26,440 bases of DNA from a virus. The stretch spans positions 1 to 26,440 of the IMG/VR virus record IMGVR_UViG_3300028361_000108; one strand, written 5' to 3'. Below are positions 1 to 5,927 of the stretch, piece by piece. Below the pieces are notes generated by a model. It saw nothing but the letters and a program-made list of their open reading frames with translations, ran no database searches and was not told where the DNA came from. A program made the position numbers and the translations under genes. Numbering within the stretch: the stretch's first letter is position 1; each line of letters begins with the position of its first letter.

Positions 1-203
1 GTGGTCTGCAGGTTACGTTTAAAACGTTTTTTCCAGACGTATTAACACCCAACGACACATATACTGAAATTGGGGCATTTATTGACGGCACCATTACCCT
101 TGCAAGTGGACGCCTGTGGAGCCGGTTAATATTGGCGGCCCCACTGGTTAAAGCTAGCGGCGAGGACAATACAATAACCTACCGTGTGACAGCTAGTGTA
201 TAA
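1..203 (+). CDS. phage tail protein, C-terminal end (partial)
   Basis: An open frame enters the window (first full codon at base 3) and stops with TAA at 201-203, giving 66 residues. The visible part contains EIGAFIDGTITLASGRLWSR, followed by a strand-rich stretch ending in TASV. The pattern of an 'EIG(x)F' segment, then 'SG.L.SR', then a hydrophobic strand resembles C-terminal domains of phage tail and baseplate-associated proteins that precede the receptor-binding fibre. The tail-fibre gene starts 11 bases downstream, which supports a structural tail role. The start codon and most of the protein lie outside the window, so the family cannot be fixed. Confidence 0.6.
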   Translation, partial: GLQVTFKTFFPDVLTPNDTYTEIGAFIDGTITLASGRLWSRLILAAPLVKASGEDNTITYRVTASV

Positions 204-214
204 TAATAAATATT

Positions 215-1762
215 ATGATTGCTGAGGACAACCTAACATCACCATCAGATTTCATTAACGCTGCCGAGCGTAATGCTGACCCCACGCTTGACGAGGGCCG
301 GGTACCCAAGTTAGAGGCTAATGGAAAACTGCACCCGGAATTTATAGGGGGAGAAATTGTTACGCTAACTGCAAATGAGGATTTGACCGCCGGTGCGCCA
401 GTTGGTATTGGAAACCTTTTTGGTGGTGGTAGCAGGGCAAGGCGCAGCACATTGAGTGTTCCACATGGCATACCAACAGCAAACAACAATACTACTGCGT
501 ATGCCCGTGCGTGCGCTATATCTGATACAAAAATTGTACACCTGCAAACAAATAACGTTAGCAGTGGAACGTTATTTGCTCAAGTTATCGAAACGGATTT
601 TGACACTTTGACACCAACTTTAGGGACACATATTGAAATAGCAACGGCTACAAATATATCATCCGACATCGACCGTGCAACTGTTTGCAAACTTGACACT
701 GACAAGTTTATAGTTTTTTACATAAAAGACAGCAGTGCAACAATCGTATACTACAGAGTTGGGACAGTTAGTGGTACAACCATAACGCTAGGTGCAGAAG
801 ACACTTTTGTGACGGCTGGTAGTGCCTTGGCAACCAGCGGTATAGTTTTGACTTGTGACCAAATGAGTGTCAATAGTGGGATTTTGCTTTATAAAACAAC
901 TACTGGTACAAACTCAAGAGTGGTGGCTTTTACTGTTACTGGTACAACTGTAAACGCTACGGGTGTAAGTGCTGCTTTGATTACTAGGGTTGGAAACGCA
1001 AATATAGGATTAATAAAAACGATTGCTCCAAACAAGTTTCTTGTTTACGCACACGACACCAGCCTTGGCGTCTTTGGTATTTATGCTCAAATCGGCACTT
1101 TGTCTGGCACTACAATAACGCTAGGCGCTGAGCAATTTGTTGGCGAAATCTTTAATCCGAGCCTGCGGCACGAAGCAGTAGTTAGTGGCGCGAGCGACAG
1201 CTTTGTGATTAGGTCTGGTGTAAGTAATGCTAATGATGTAAAAGTAATTGCTGGCACAGTAAGTGGCACCACTATCACTTTTGGTACACCGCTTATATTT
1301 GCTAATAGGGGTGGCGGTGGTATGGCAATCGACGGAAATGACGTATATATCGGATGTGGTCAAAACGTTTCAAATGGAGGAAAAATCATCAAAGCCACTT
1401 TGGCTGGCACTACATTAACGGCACAGTTAACACTCGAACGGTTTTCAGCTGGCGGCGGGCACATTATAAATACTGGTACACATATCGTGTCTATACTTGT
1501 CAGTAGCATTAACATGACTATTTGGCTGGAAGGTATGTCGACCAACTGGATTGGTATGGCTAAAAATACAGTTAGTAAAGGTGAGTTGGTAACAGTGCAA
1601 ACCAGTGGAATTGTTACTGGATTGACTGGTTTGTTTGCTGGTACAACTTACAAAGTAGATGAAGATGGGTCATTGGCCGAGCAAAACATATATAGCGCAG
1701 TAACAAGCACCGAGGATATAAAAAACGCTTATGCATTAAGCGATAGTCAACTACTTTTATAA
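215..1762 (+). CDS. tail fibre / receptor-binding protein with repeated beta modules
   Basis: 515 residues, probably the host-recognition fibre. The N-terminal ~50 residues contain LHPEFIGG, a form common at the start of phage fibre proteins. The body (about 70-430) is built of repeated beta-rich units, each ending in a short 'G(T)xSGTTITLGAE' type hairpin. Clear copies are encoded near 766, 1096 and 1255, with weaker ones near 928 and 1396. This suggests a propeller-like or stacked-blade structure. The last ~60 residues (GLTGLFAGTTYKVDEDG... ending SDSQLLL) match the small C-terminal module seen at the end of many fibres. It lies directly upstream of holin and endolysin. No SD is visible; the start follows an AT-rich TAATAATAAATATT. 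The structural role is well supported; the receptor is unknown. Confidence 0.8.
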   Translation: MIAEDNLTSPSDFINAAERNADPTLDEGRVPKLEANGKLHPEFIGGEIVTLTANEDLTAGAPVGIGNLFGGGSRARRSTLSVPHGIPTANNNTTAYARACAISDTKIVHLQTNNVSSGTLFAQVIETDFDTLTPTLGTHIEIATATNISSDIDRATVCKLDTDKFIVFYIKDSSATIVYYRVGTVSGTTITLGAEDTFVTAGSALATSGIVLTCDQMSVNSGILLYKTTTGTNSRVVAFTVTGTTVNATGVSAALITRVGNANIGLIKTIAPNKFLVYAHDTSLGVFGIYAQIGTLSGTTITLGAEQFVGEIFNPSLRHEAVVSGASDSFVIRSGVSNANDVKVIAGTVSGTTITFGTPLIFANRGGGGMAIDGNDVYIGCGQNVSNGGKIIKATLAGTTLTAQLTLERFSAGGGHIINTGTHIVSILVSSINMTIWLEGMSTNWIGMAKNTVSKGELVTVQTSGIVTGLTGLFAGTTYKVDEDGSLAEQNIYSAVTSTEDIKNAYALSDSQLLL

Positions 1763-1815
1763 TATGGACGACATCTTCAAAGGACTCACAATCGGCCTAG
1801 CCCACAGGTAAAAAC

Positions 1816-2265
1816 ATGTTACAAAACTACACCGAGACAGGCACTTATATAGTTAGCCTAACCACAACACTGGTTGAGCCAACTGTATTAAAAATAATAA
1901 TTACCGGCCTGCTAGCCGTGTTGTTTTTTCTATTTGGTGATTTGTATACGGACGCACTGGTTGCTATAGCCATGCTAATGGTTTTTGACACCATGCTTGG
2001 GGTTAGTGCAGCCAAGCGCGAGGGCCAAGTAATAACTAGCCGGGCGTTTAGCCGGGTGGTGCTAAAAGGTTTGGTTTATTTTACCGCCATTAGTGCCGGG
2101 TACTTTGCTGATCTAACTATCCCGTTTAGTGTAATACAGGCAACCATGATAGGCTTTGTGGGTGTAACTGAGTTTATATCCATACTAGAGAACGTTGGTC
2201 GGCACGGGTACCAAACACCAAAAAAATTATTAAACGACCTGCAGGCTTTAAGAGATAGCAAATAA
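1816..2265 (+). CDS. holin (phage_holin_4 / toxin secretion-phage lysis holin family)
   Basis: 149 residues. Hydrophobic segments lie at about 25-42, 45-62 and 85-120, separated by a charged loop with AAKREGQVITSR. The 'D(T)xLGVxAAxxxG.(I)TS' loop after the second membrane span, followed by 'GLxxK/..LxY', is typical of the phi105/Cph1-type phage holin family. Holins form holes in the inner membrane that release the endolysin. It sits between the tail fibre and the endolysin, with 4 bases to the latter, the usual lysis cassette order. The soluble basic C-terminus (KKLLNDLQALRDSK) is also typical. Confidence 0.8.
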   Translation: MLQNYTETGTYIVSLTTTLVEPTVLKIIITGLLAVLFFLFGDLYTDALVAIAMLMVFDTMLGVSAAKREGQVITSRAFSRVVLKGLVYFTAISAGYFADLTIPFSVIQATMIGFVGVTEFISILENVGRHGYQTPKKLLNDLQALRDSK

Positions 2266-2269
2266 ATAT

Positions 2270-3436
2270 ATGCAGCACAACAAATTACATTTTTATTGCA
2301 TGGTAGATAAGCGGGCCAGCCGCGCGTACCGGGAGCTGGAAGCGTACAAAACCGAAATGAGCCGACACTACCCATGCAAGTTTACGGTTGAGGAATTTGA
2401 CGGGGCTGATATTGACTGGGAGGTGCGCCGCAATAAAGCCTATGCCAGCGACAATTTTGTGCTAAAGCACACGGCACGCATTGCAGCCAAGCATGGCAAA
2501 ACTGTAGACAGTGTGAAGTTTTTTGTCTCTAACAGTAGCTGGGTTAACGATGACGTGCGGCTGCTTGGGTTTAAACTAGGCCGGGTATTTAACGGCTACT
2601 ACGTAACGTTTACAAAGTACCGCCGGGGGTACCAAGACACTGCTGAGCACGAAGATTTACATTTTATTGATGAGTTTGCTCTACTAAATGCCAACGTTAG
2701 ATTTGAGACCCTGCTAGAGGTAGACGATTTTGACAAGGATATTGTGCACGGCAAACAGTATTGGGAACGCGGTTATAACTACGACCGTATCTGGCAAGTG
2801 ATTGGTCCGCACATTAGCAATGGTGTATTTAACCGGCGCAACGGCGGTGAAAGCCGTGTAGCGTTATTGCAGCAATACATAAAGCTGCTAATGCAGCTGG
2901 TTGGTTTACTGCAGTACAAAAGCCACTCAATACGTGAGCTGGAAATTGTAAAGCACCACACTACAAAATTTACCAACCAGCCGCTGGTTAGTGAGCGGGC
3001 CGTTATTGGCCATATTGACCTTGGTACTGAGGCTGGCACAATTGACACTATATTAAACGGCACCCGGAGCGCCAGCTACCATTGGTATATACCAAGGCAC
3101 TGCAAATACATTATTGAGTTTGTGCCTAAAGACAAAATTGCGTGGCACGCTGGCAAGGTGCACGAACCAGTCAAAGCTGCAATTGATTTAGTTAGTGGCC
3201 GGGACGGTGTAATACAGAGTGGTGAACCAAATTATTTTGCATACGGTATTTGTTACGAAGGCTTGACCCCTGAGACCCAGCCACTGCCAGAGCAAATTAA
3301 ATTAGCTGCCGAGCTGGTTGCTATAAAAAAAATTAACCACCTACCATGGTTTGCGCACTGGCAGGTAACGTCATACAAGCCAAAAATTGTTACAATGTTT
3401 GTGGACGGGGTGATGGAGTTATTAACTAAAAAATAA
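2270..3436 (+). CDS. endolysin: HExxH metallopeptidase-like N-terminus plus N-acetylmuramoyl-L-alanine amidase (Amidase_2)
   Basis: 388 residues in two parts. The C-terminal part (about 230-385) looks like an Amidase_2/PGRP domain that cuts the MurNAc-L-Ala bond of peptidoglycan. It has VIGHID (candidate zinc His248), SASYHWYI, the diagnostic IAWHAGK (His293), then YGICYEG and FAHWQVTSYKPK (candidate ligand His363). The N-terminal part (about 15-190) carries AEHEDLHFIDE, a HExxH motif (His127, Glu128, His131), suggesting a second, zinc metallopeptidase-like domain. No signal peptide is visible, so export would depend on the holin upstream. No separate cell-wall binding repeat is recognised; the N-terminal domain could be catalytic or targeting. 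The amidase assignment is firm; the metallopeptidase idea rests on one motif. Confidence 0.85.
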   Translation: MQHNKLHFYCMVDKRASRAYRELEAYKTEMSRHYPCKFTVEEFDGADIDWEVRRNKAYASDNFVLKHTARIAAKHGKTVDSVKFFVSNSSWVNDDVRLLGFKLGRVFNGYYVTFTKYRRGYQDTAEHEDLHFIDEFALLNANVRFETLLEVDDFDKDIVHGKQYWERGYNYDRIWQVIGPHISNGVFNRRNGGESRVALLQQYIKLLMQLVGLLQYKSHSIRELEIVKHHTTKFTNQPLVSERAVIGHIDLGTEAGTIDTILNGTRSASYHWYIPRHCKYIIEFVPKDKIAWHAGKVHEPVKAAIDLVSGRDGVIQSGEPNYFAYGICYEGLTPETQPLPEQIKLAAELVAIKKINHLPWFAHWQVTSYKPKIVTMFVDGVMELLTKK

Positions 3437-3438
3437 TT

Positions 3439-3618
3439 ATGCAAAAAACAAAAAGCATTTTAAAGTCACGCACATTTTTACTAGCGGCGGCCCAAGCTGT
3501 AGGTGGTTTGGTGTTGCTGTTTTTAACCGAGGCCGATATGGTGGGCTTGGCGGTTATGATCAAGTCAATAATGGACATTGCATTACGCCTAGACACCGAC
3601 ACCGCGGTCAAGTTATAA
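3439..3618 (+). CDS. small membrane protein of the lysis cassette
   Basis: A 59-residue protein starts 2 bases after the endolysin stop and ends just before a terminator. It has a basic N-terminus (MQKTKSILKSR), one hydrophobic segment (TFLLAAAQAVGGLVLLFL) and an amphipathic second half ending in LDTDTAVKL. Position and topology suggest an accessory lysis protein (second holin, antiholin or spanin-like), but no family signature is present. The start is in an AATAATTATG context without an SD. Confidence 0.65.
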   Translation: MQKTKSILKSRTFLLAAAQAVGGLVLLFLTEADMVGLAVMIKSIMDIALRLDTDTAVKL

Positions 3619-3682
3619 TGGGCCTGCAGGTTTGTTTGGCTGCAACCTGCTACTCTACGTTGTAACTATTTTTTTCACCCAC

Positions 3683-3703
3683 AAAGCCCCTAACGGGGTT
3701 TTT
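3683..3703 (+). terminator. intrinsic terminator after the lysis cassette
   Basis: AAAGCCCC-TAAC-GGGGTTTTT forms a stem of about 8 bp with a 4-base loop and a U-rich 3' side, downstream of the last lysis gene. An additional hairpin (GCAGGTT...AACCTGC) lies between it and the stop codon. Confidence 0.8.
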
Positions 3704-3720
3704 GTGTTGTCCCCGCTTGT

Positions 3721-3752
3721 ATGATTGCATGACGCGCCGGGTGCAGTATAAT
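3721..3752 (+). promoter_or_regulatory. sigma70-like early promoter with ATGATTGCAT motif
   Basis: TTGCAT (3725-3730), a 16-base spacer and TATAAT (3747-3752) lie 28 bases upstream of the first small early gene. The -35 overlaps the decamer ATGATTGCAT (3721-3730), the reverse complement of ATGCAATCAT, which recurs upstream of other promoters (4993, 8250, and one mismatch at 10698). Confidence 0.65.
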
Positions 3753-3780
3753 AAAAAGCATTACAGGTAACACACACAAA

Positions 3781-3921
3781 ATGGACTATTTTAAATTGAC
3801 AAGGTTAGAGACAATTACGCAGCTACGCAGCTACGCACACCCAACGTATTACCCGGATTTAATTTACTGGCAAACCTACCACCTGCAACTGCTGTTGAAC
3901 TACTATGCAAAAACCCGATAA
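3781..3921 (+). CDS. small hypothetical protein, Tyr-rich
   Basis: A 46-residue protein beginning MDYFKLTRLETITQLRSYAH, rich in Tyr and Leu. It is the first ORF after the promoter at 3725-3752 and overlaps the next small ORF by 17 bases. The DNA contains a short tandem repeat (ACGCAGCT twice, then ACGCA) around 3817. No family recognised. It is supported by position and by the tight overlap rather than by homology. Confidence 0.45.
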   Translation: MDYFKLTRLETITQLRSYAHPTYYPDLIYWQTYHLQLLLNYYAKTR

Positions 3922-4057
3922 CGTTAAATACAACTGCAATTGGTGCAAGGACACCGGCCAAATGCCGGCAGATGTTTTTGACCAAGACAGCGGCCAGTAT
4001 ATGCGTGGCGTTGGTTTGCAGCGTTGTGGCTGCGACCACGAAGACCACGACGATTAG
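3905..4057 (+). CDS. small zinc-knuckle protein
   Basis: A 50-residue protein with an N-terminal CNWC pair and a C-terminal CGC, followed by an acidic, His-rich tail (DHEDHDD). Two Cys pairs separated by about 24 residues suggest a small zinc-binding fold. It overlaps the preceding ORF and is followed by a hairpin-rich non-coding stretch. Function unknown. Confidence 0.55.
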   Translation: MQKPDNVKYNCNWCKDTGQMPADVFDQDSGQYMRGVGLQRCGCDHEDHDD

Positions 4058-4062
4058 TTGAC

Positions 4063-4117
4063 GGGCGTTTGTCGCCCTACCCTGCCGACAGTGTGTGTCA
4101 ACTCTTTGGCGGGGTAG
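4063..4117 (+). repeat. nested hairpins downstream of the zinc-knuckle gene
   Basis: GGGCG-TTTGT-CGCCC (4063-4077) is followed by a longer inverted repeat, CTACCCTGCC (4077-4086) with GGCGGGGTAG (4108-4117), ten pairs including one G-U. The inner loop can itself fold (GACA...TGTC). There is no clear U-tract, so this may be a structured 3' end, an RNA processing site or an attenuator rather than a simple terminator. Confidence 0.5.
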
Positions 4118-4119
4118 CG

Positions 4120-4155
4120 CGGCACGTGCCGTATTTTATCAGTATGAATTAATTC
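4120..4155 (+). promoter_or_regulatory. pair of perfect 12-bp palindromes upstream of acidic protein gene
   Basis: CGGCACGTGCCG (4120-4131) and TGAATTAATTCA (4144-4155) are both perfect palindromes 12 bases apart, ending 9 bases before the next ATG. TATTTTAT between them could serve as a -10. They look like protein-binding sites, and the GC-rich one could also end the upstream transcript. Confidence 0.45.
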
Positions 4156-4164
4156 ACATACACC

Positions 4165-4509
4165 ATGGACGAAACCAAAATAATGAACACTGAGGGGCCT
4201 ACAACAGGTCAAAGCCACGTGGCTGGCGGTGTTGACCTAGCGCGTGAGGCTGCGCTAGCTGAGAATGCGCCGGTTGACGCTGTAGCAGACGCAGAGACCA
4301 CTACGGCGGACGCAGAGACCACTACGGCCCAAACTGACACCACAGAACCTGTGGCAACTGCAGAGCCCGTAAATGACCCCGCAGTGCTCGGTGAGGCGGC
4401 TGATATACCGCCAGCACCGGACGCAGCACCCGCTGCGCCAGACGCCGCACCCGTAGACCCGGCTGCTGTAGTACCTAACCCGTCAAATGATGGGACCCCG
4501 CTGCTGTAG
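4165..4509 (+). CDS. very acidic, Ala/Pro/Thr-rich disordered protein
   Basis: 114 residues with about 26 Asp/Glu and only about 3 basic residues, so strongly acidic. It has no predicted fold; it is low complexity with tandem units DAETTTA DAETTTA, and later PDAAPA APDAAPVDPA. The first pair is encoded by a perfect 21-bp tandem duplication (4288-4308 and 4309-4329, last base differing). Small acidic phage proteins sometimes mimic DNA or act as linkers, but the Ala/Pro richness argues for a flexible spacer; no function can be assigned. It is a single-gene unit between palindromes and a terminator. Confidence 0.55.
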   Translation: MDETKIMNTEGPTTGQSHVAGGVDLAREAALAENAPVDAVADAETTTADAETTTAQTDTTEPVATAEPVNDPAVLGEAADIPPAPDAAPAAPDAAPVDPAAVVPNPSNDGTPLL

Positions 4510-4530
4510 TAAAAAACACCATACGCAAAC

Positions 4531-4560
4531 CAGCGCCGCGAGAAAGGCGCTGTTTTGTTT
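4531..4560 (+). terminator. intrinsic terminator after acidic protein gene
   Basis: CAGCGCC (4531-4537), 8-base loop GCGAGAAA, GGCGCTG (4546-4552), then TTTTGTTT. A perfect 7-bp GC-rich stem with a U-tract. Confidence 0.85.
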
Positions 4561-4604
4561 GTGCTAATATAAAAATAGACGTACCTGTAACCATGGAGGA
4601 AAAA

Positions 4605-4775
4605 ATGGACCATGACAACCAAAAGCGCCTACCGTTTGATGAGCAAGCCATGCGCAATGCGGAGCAATTTGCACTGGACTTGGAAACACCAAAACCACAA
4701 CCGCCATCGCCGGACTATCCGAAGCCGTGCGGCAACCTAGGGTATTGCTACTGCCCAAGGTGCAACCCGAAATGA
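4605..4775 (+). CDS. small Cys-rich (zinc ribbon-like) protein
   Basis: 56 residues from the ATG at 4605; an in-frame ATG at 4593 would give 60. I prefer 4605 because GGAGG lies at 4595-4599, five bases upstream, one of the few good SD sequences in the window. The C-terminus has CGNLGYCYCPRCNPK, four Cys that could bind zinc. The stop overlaps the next start as ATGA. Function unknown. Confidence 0.6.
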   Translation: MDHDNQKRLPFDEQAMRNAEQFALDLETPKPQPPSPDYPKPCGNLGYCYCPRCNPK

Positions 4776-4918
4776 GGTGTGACCGGTGCAACGCTGTACG
4801 TGGCAGCGTGCTCGAAATGTTCCAGCATAAAGGCTGCATATTTTGCTCGATACATTGTTTAGCCGTTCACTTTGGACTGCTAAACCGGCAACACCTTGGC
4901 AACTTTGAAAGGAGGTGA
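4772..4918 (+). CDS. small zinc-finger-like protein
   Basis: A 48-residue protein beginning MRCDRCNAVRGS, with CDRC at the N-terminus and CIFCSIHCLAVH in the middle, consistent with a small treble-clef or FCS-type zinc finger. It starts within the stop codon of the previous gene (ATGA), so the two are probably translationally coupled. A longer in-frame version starting at 4727 would overlap the previous gene without benefit. The last codons and stop are embedded in the SD-like sequence GAAAGGAGGTGATC. Confidence 0.6.
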   Translation: MRCDRCNAVRGSVLEMFQHKGCIFCSIHCLAVHFGLLNRQHLGNFERR

Positions 4919-4920
4919 TC
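4907..4920 (+). promoter_or_regulatory. 14-nt perfect complement of the 16S rRNA 3' end (super Shine-Dalgarno)
   Basis: GAAAGGAGGTGATC is fully complementary to the canonical bacterial 16S 3' tail GATCACCTCCTTTC. The next possible start (TTG at 4927) opens a 38-codon frame that runs through a terminator, so no credible gene uses it. It may act as a ribosome-binding element in the mRNA 3' end. Confidence 0.6.
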
Positions 4921-4948
4921 TATATCTTGACAGCTGGGAAAGACCAGC

Positions 4949-4975
4949 GGCGGCCAACTTATTGGCCGCCTTTTT
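4949..4975 (+). terminator. strong intrinsic terminator upstream of recT region
   Basis: GGCGGCCA (4949-4956), ACTTAT loop, TGGCCGCC (4963-4970), then TTTTT. A perfect 8-bp stem and U-tract, ending the small zinc-protein operon before the recombination/replication block. Confidence 0.9.
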
Positions 4976-5017
4976 ATCCACTTATACACACCATGCAATC
5001 ATGCAGCCTGTGCATAA
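4974..5017 (+). other. candidate replication origin: cluster of DnaA-box-like sites
   Basis: TTATCCACT (4974-4982, one mismatch to TTATNCACA) abuts TTATACACA (4982-4990, full match). TGTGCATAA (5009-5017) is a full match on the opposite strand. Three boxes in 44 bases of intergenic DNA, next to recT and in a phage encoding a DnaA domain IV protein, suggest a DnaA-dependent origin or a DnaA-regulated promoter. A further perfect box TGTGGATAA lies at 8206-8214 inside the DnaA domain IV gene. Confidence 0.5.
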
Positions 5018-5054
5018 AATGGTGTATACTGTTGCGCAGTGGTTAACGCCACTG
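4993..5054 (+). promoter_or_regulatory. promoter region of recT operon
   Basis: The decamer ATGCAATCAT (4993-5002) precedes a TATACT -10 box (5025-5030, context GTGTATACT); the -35 is weak. Just downstream, CAGTGG-TTAACG-CCACTG (5037-5054) is a perfect inverted repeat that could be an operator or a leader hairpin. recT starts at 5076 without a convincing SD. Confidence 0.5.
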
Positions 5055-5075
5055 TTACAAATAGCAAGTTAAAAT

Positions 5076-5927
5076 ATGAGTGAAAATATAGAGACTGTAG
5101 ATTATGGCAGCCACCAATTTGATAACGTTAATGATCTAAAAATGGTGCTAGCCACCACGTACCGCCGGCAAATTGACAATTATTTTGGTGACCCAAAACT
5201 AGCACTGCGCTTTTTGAGCGGTGTAGTTAGTGCCGTGCAGCGTACCCCAAAACTTTTGGAGTGCGAACCTGTGTCAGTGATAAATAGCTTTATGACAATG
5301 GCCCAACTGGAACTAATGCCCAGTGACGTAAGTGGCGAGGCATACGTTTTGCCATATAAAAATGTTGCCCAATTTCAGCTTGGGTACCAAGGCCTAATAA
5401 CGTTGTTTTACCGCAGCGGTGCCAAGGACGTTAACGCAGAGATTGTATACAAAAACGACAGCTTTAAATTTGTTAATGGCCAAGTGCAGCACGAGCCGGA
5501 CGTGTTTAACGATAATCGGGGAGAAGCGATTGGCGCGTATGTTATTGTCACTGTGCAGGGTGGTGGTAAAGTTGCCAAGGTAATGAGCAAAAAAGATATT
5601 TTAGCCATTGCTGCAAAGTTTAGTAAAAGTTACAAGAGCAGCCACAGCCCGTGGGACGTAGCCAATGACCCCGAGCTGTGGATGTGGAAAAAGACCGTAC
5701 TAAAACAGGTAGCCAAGCTGGTACCTAAAAACCAAACCATTGTGCACGCAATTAGTGAGGATAACAAAGACAGCATTATTGGTGACCGTATGCAGCTGGC
5801 CAAGGACAGCAGCGCCGGTTTAAAAATGAGTAGTTTAATTAAAACAGATGAAAAAGAAAACAACGGAAAAGCCAACCAAGTTGAAGCCAAAAATGACGAT
5901 GCCCAAGGTGACGCGCAGCAAAAGTAA
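5076..5927 (+). CDS. recT: RecT family single-strand annealing recombinase
   Basis: 283 residues. RecT proteins bind single-stranded DNA and anneal complementary strands during phage recombination. Family signs are LLECEPVSVINSFMTMAQLE followed by LMPSDVSGEAYVLPYKN and AQFQLGYQGLITLFYRSGA (about 60-120), the typical 'Q..YKG/L..L..RSG' core, and a helical segment with SPWDVANDPELWMWKKTVLKQ (about 190-215). The C-terminal ~40 residues are charged and low complexity, as is common in RecT. It is the first gene after the promoter at 5025 and overlaps the nuclease-translocase gene downstream, so the pair is probably co-translated as an exonuclease/annealase system. Confidence 0.92.
   Translation: MSENIETVDYGSHQFDNVNDLKMVLATTYRRQIDNYFGDPKLALRFLSGVVSAVQRTPKLLECEPVSVINSFMTMAQLELMPSDVSGEAYVLPYKNVAQFQLGYQGLITLFYRSGAKDVNAEIVYKNDSFKFVNGQVQHEPDVFNDNRGEAIGAYVIVTVQGGGKVAKVMSKKDILAIAAKFSKSYKSSHSPWDVANDPELWMWKKTVLKQVAKLVPKNQTIVHAISEDNKDSIIGDRMQLAKDSSAGLKMSSLIKTDEKENNGKANQVEAKNDDAQGDAQQK

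Noticed and set aside
1764-1811. 15-codon ORF (MDDIFKGLTIGLAHR) between fibre and holin
   Set aside because: Too short to support; no SD or conservation evidence available.
4209-4622. 137-residue minus-strand ORF opposite the acidic protein gene, and similar minus-strand frames elsewhere
   Set aside because: They mirror the codon pattern of + strand genes and are low complexity; every identified gene is on the + strand.
4927-4955. TTGACA as a -35 element
   Set aside because: No -10 box at 16-18 bases; the expected position is inside the terminator stem.
4927-5043. 38-codon ORF from TTG 4927 behind the perfect SD
   Set aside because: It runs through a strong terminator and the DnaA-box/promoter region, the SD-start spacing (11 bases from GGAGG) is long, and the protein has no sensible composition.
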